Assembly: GCF_002160895.1 (NCBI RefSeq)
Contig: NZ_NFLL01000008.1
Location: forward strand, 1 to 64,000
Length of the DNA stretch: 64,000 nucleotides
Direction of reading: 5' to 3'
Origin: Faecalibacterium sp. An122
GTDB taxonomy: Bacteria; Bacillota; Clostridia; Oscillospirales; Ruminococcaceae
This document shows, one piece after another, positions 61,566 to 64,000 of this stretch (the first letter of the stretch is position 1; each line of letters starts with the position of its first letter). The notes under the pieces were generated by a model. It saw only the letters and a program-made list of their open reading frames with translations, was not told the DNA's origin and did no database searches. Both the position numbers and the translations under genes were made by a program.

Positions 61566-62897
61566 TTACTTTTTTTCAAAAAAGTAAGAGACGCCGGTGT
61601 CGGTGACGATGGCGTAGATGAGGGGGAGCTCCGAGGGTTTCTCGGGGCCGAAGGTGAAAGCGGAACGGTAGACCGCCTCGGCGGCTGCAAAGCGCTCGGG
61701 CGCGCCGCAGAAGGTGGCCAGACTCTCGCCCCGGCGTACGTAGTCGCCCCGCTTCTTGTGCAGGATGATGCCGGCGGCGTAGTCCAGGGGATCGCCCTTC
61801 TTCTCCCGTCCGGCTCCCAGCAGGACGCTGGCGATGCCGATCTTCTCGGCGTCGTTGGCCGTAATGTACCCGTCGGCCTCGGCCAGTACCTCGTACTTGG
61901 CCGCCGGCTGGTCAAACAGGCTGTAATCCTCCAGAACCCGCACGTCGCCGCCCTGGGCCGCAAACATCTCTTTGCACTTGGCAAAGGCGCTGCCGTTTGC
62001 AATCACCTGCTGGGCCATGGCACGGCATTCTTCCGGGGTTCCTTTGCCCGCCAGCACCAGCATATAGGACGCCAGCTGCAGACAGACTTCGGTCAGGTCG
62101 GCGGGGCCGCGGCCCTTGAGCACTTCCATGCTCTCCATCACTTCCAGGCTGTTGCCGATGTTGTGGCCCAGAGGCGTGTCCATGTCGGTGATCATGGCGG
62201 CCACCTTGCGGCCGTGGTGGCCGCCAATGGATACCATCAGCTTGGCCAGCTGGACGCTATCCTCCACCGTCTTCATGAAGGCGCCAGTGCCGGTGGTGAC
62301 GTCCAGCAGGATGGCGTCCGAGCCGGAAGCCAGCTTCTTGGACATGATGCTGGAGGCAATCAGGGGAATGCAGCTGACGGTGGCGGTGACGTCCCGCAGG
62401 GCGTACATCTTTTTGTCCGCTGCAGCGATGTTCTCGCTCTGGCCGATGACCGAAATGCCGATCCGGTTCACCTGGGCGAAAAATTCCTCCTGGGTCAGGG
62501 CGGTGCGGGTGCCGGGCACGCTCTCCATCTTGTCGATGGTGCCGCCGGTATGACCCAGGCCCCGGCCGCTCATCTTGGCAATCTTGACCCCGCAGGCCGC
62601 CGCAATGGGCGCAATCACCAGGGTGGTCTTGTCGCCCACGCCGCCGGTGGAATGCTTGTCCACCTTGATGCCGGCAATGGGGGACAGGTCCACCATCTCG
62701 CCGCTGCGGGCCATGATGTCGGTCAAAATGGCGGTCTCTTCGTCGGTCATCCCCCGCAGGTAGACCGCCATCATCCAGGCAGCCATCTGGTAATCGGGCA
62801 CGTCGCCCGCCACATAGCCGTTGATGAGGGTTTCCAGCTCGGCGCGGGTATGGGTCCCGCCGTCCCGCTTCTTTGCAATCAGATCGTAGATACGCAT
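61566..62897 (-). CDS. pdp: pyrimidine-nucleoside phosphorylase
   Basis: A 443-residue enzyme of the thymidine/pyrimidine nucleoside phosphorylase family, releasing base plus (deoxy)ribose-1-phosphate. Motifs are KHSTGGVGDKTTL (about residues 81-93), MSGRGLGHTGGTIDKMES (about 111-128) and TGTGAFMKT. ATG 62897 follows AGGAGTGATTACC; a GTG three codons upstream is the alternative. The gene ends in GVSYFFEKK just at the edge of the repeat cluster. It works with deoC in salvage. Confidence 0.95.
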   Translation of the reverse strand: MRIYDLIAKKRDGGTHTRAELETLINGYVAGDVPDYQMAAWMMAVYLRGMTDEETAILTDIMARSGEMVDLSPIAGIKVDKHSTGGVGDKTTLVIAPIAAACGVKIAKMSGRGLGHTGGTIDKMESVPGTRTALTQEEFFAQVNRIGISVIGQSENIAAADKKMYALRDVTATVSCIPLIASSIMSKKLASGSDAILLDVTTGTGAFMKTVEDSVQLAKLMVSIGGHHGRKVAAMITDMDTPLGHNIGNSLEVMESMEVLKGRGPADLTEVCLQLASYMLVLAGKGTPEECRAMAQQVIANGSAFAKCKEMFAAQGGDVRVLEDYSLFDQPAAKYEVLAEADGYITANDAEKIGIASVLLGAGREKKGDPLDYAAGIILHKKRGDYVRRGESLATFCGAPERFAAAEAVYRSAFTFGPEKPSELPLIYAIVTDTGVSYFFEKK

Positions 62898-62992
62898 GGT
62901 AATCACTCCTGTCCCGACGTGTTGTGTGGTAAATCCAGTATAGTATGACTTTTCCTTAAAGGCAAGGGGATTCCTGAGGGTTCAACAAAAAT

Positions 62993-63937
62993 TCACCCTT
63001 TTTCCATGACGAAATTCTCCAGCTGCACCCCGCGGCGTTCCACCTGCTGGGCCCGGATCACCCGGTAGCCCCGCCTTTCAAAAAAGGGCCGGGCGGTGCG
63101 GGAGGCATGGGTGATGATGGGACGGCTCCGGGCAGCCCCTTCCAGGGCGTCGCAGAGGGCCGAGGCCACCCCGCGCCGCTGAAAGGCGCGGCTCACATAC
63201 AGCCGGTCCAGATAACCGGCGGCGGGGTCCAGATCCCCAAAGCCCACCAGCTGCCCGTCCAGCTCCGCCACCAGGGTGACGTGGGCCCGGAAACCATCAT
63301 CCCAGGCCGCCAGGTCGGGGCCCTCTGCGGGGGCCCAGGCGTCCAGCTGGGCGGGGGTGTAGTGGGCGGTACAGACGGTGTGGACCGTCTCGTAAAAGAG
63401 GGCCGCCAGCGCGGGGCAGTCCTCGGGGCGGTAGGGGCGGAGGGTCACCGCCAGGGCGTTCAGCCAGGCGTCCGCCTCGGCCCGGCTGTGGAAGGCAAAG
63501 ACCTGCCGGCGCCCCCGGTATGGCTCCAGCATGGCGCGGATCGCGGGGAGCTGCGCCTGGCCGAAGTCGAGGATGTATTGCAGGAACTCTGCGTCCAGCT
63601 CCTCCTCCACCCAGGGCATGTCCGGGCGCTGCGCGCCCCGGCGGTTTTCCACCCCCGCCAGGCAGACTTCCAGGGGGAAGTCCAGGAAAAAGACGGTGTC
63701 GCAGGCGGCCAGCCGCGGCTCCATGGTGCGCAGATAGTTGCCGTCAATGATCCAGGCGGGCCCGTCCATGACGGCGGCCAGAGCGGCGTCAAAGGCCTCA
63801 GGGGTGGTGTGGGTGCCGTCGGCCCGGTGCCACAGGCAGTCCAGATAGTGGAGGGGCAGGCCGGTCCGGTCCCGCAGGGCCCGGGCGAAGGTGCTCTTGC
63901 CCGCCCCGGGACAGCCGATGACCAAAACTTTCTGCAT
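62993..63937 (-). CDS. P-loop (adenylate kinase-like) / GNAT fusion protein
   Basis: A 314-residue two-domain protein. Residues 1-168 are a P-loop domain with VIGCPGAGKSTFARAL (about 6-21), WIIDGNYLRTMEPRL and a LID-like segment, resembling the FlaR/adenylate-kinase-like group that is usually a stand-alone gene. Residues about 174-314 are a GNAT acetyltransferase (VTLRPYRPEDCPALAALF start, SRAFQRRGVASALCDAL acetyl-CoA site). ATG 63937 follows GGAAGGTGTTTCC. The fusion is seen without a frameshift; its substrate is unknown. Confidence 0.8.
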   Translation of the reverse strand: MQKVLVIGCPGAGKSTFARALRDRTGLPLHYLDCLWHRADGTHTTPEAFDAALAAVMDGPAWIIDGNYLRTMEPRLAACDTVFFLDFPLEVCLAGVENRRGAQRPDMPWVEEELDAEFLQYILDFGQAQLPAIRAMLEPYRGRRQVFAFHSRAEADAWLNALAVTLRPYRPEDCPALAALFYETVHTVCTAHYTPAQLDAWAPAEGPDLAAWDDGFRAHVTLVAELDGQLVGFGDLDPAAGYLDRLYVSRAFQRRGVASALCDALEGAARSRPIITHASRTARPFFERRGYRVIRAQQVERRGVQLENFVMEKG

Positions 63938-64000
63938 GGGAAACACCTTCCTTTCAGAGAGCAAAACGGCGGCAAGCTGTTGCCGCCTGCCGCCGCTGAT

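Overview
The window is high-GC bacterial chromosome (roughly 60% or more G+C by eye) with AGGAGG-type ribosome sites, near-perfect TTGACA/TATAAT promoters and U-tailed hairpin terminators. Several features point to a Gram-positive anaerobe of the class Clostridia: an IspH-S1 fusion, an ylxM-ffh operon, AddAB instead of RecBCD, a LicT-type antiterminator with its RNA target, an S-box riboswitch on metK, and lactate fermentation genes. The GC-rich codon use fits the Faecalibacterium/Subdoligranulum/Gemmiger part of the Oscillospiraceae; this placement is inference. I see no prophage, insertion sequence or CRISPR array.

Layout. 0-6 kb: end of a 5S rRNA, a metallophosphoesterase, several small HTH/membrane-protein modules, a SpoIIQ-like M23 protein, and a BaiN/HI0933 flavoprotein. 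6-14 kb: cmk, plsC, ispH-S1, a GtrA protein, deoC, riboswitch-controlled metK, and a divergent PRPP synthetase. 13.8-16.1 kb (minus): a MATE exporter and a cysteine-synthase-like protein whose PLP lysine is replaced. 16.2-20.1 kb: ylxM-ffh-rpsP-khpA-rimM-trmD behind a consensus promoter. 20.3-25.6 kb: HPr, uvrC, a redoxin-fold protein, a roughly 200-nt structured RNA, a DUF1292 protein, a cyclophilin lipoprotein and ruvX. 25.7-32.7 kb: addB-addA. 32.7-38.7 kb: xpt, a patatin, an OadB/OadG-like Na+ pump pair, tRNA-Tyr, an S41 lipoprotein and a flavinylation-motif lipoprotein. 39.2-42.1 kb: a DctPQM TRAP transporter. 42.4-48.4 kb (minus): glucose-type PTS with its antiterminator, ldh with an Fe-S protein, and a kinase-like P-loop protein. 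48.7-50.8 kb: an exported FMN/FAD reductase. 50.9-53.8 kb (minus): proC-proB-proA. 54.1-56.7 kb: three tandem small lipoproteins. 57-61 kb: mraY, another small membrane protein/HTH module, and the folate set (5-formyl-THF cyclo-ligase, fchA, folD). The end holds a composite repeat, pyrimidine-nucleoside phosphorylase and a P-loop/GNAT fusion.

How the genes fit together. HPr, the PTS permease, its RNA antiterminator and ldh form a sugar-to-lactate set; a Rex-like palindrome upstream suggests redox control. deoC, the nucleoside phosphorylase, xpt and prs are nucleoside/nucleotide salvage functions. The two FMN-binding lipoproteins suggest surface flavin electron transfer. The most unusual items are a DNA operator shared by two distant small membrane-protein loci, the three-lipoprotein cluster, the cysteine-synthase pseudoenzyme, an internal translation start at the IspH/S1 joint, and the structured RNA near 23.7 kb.
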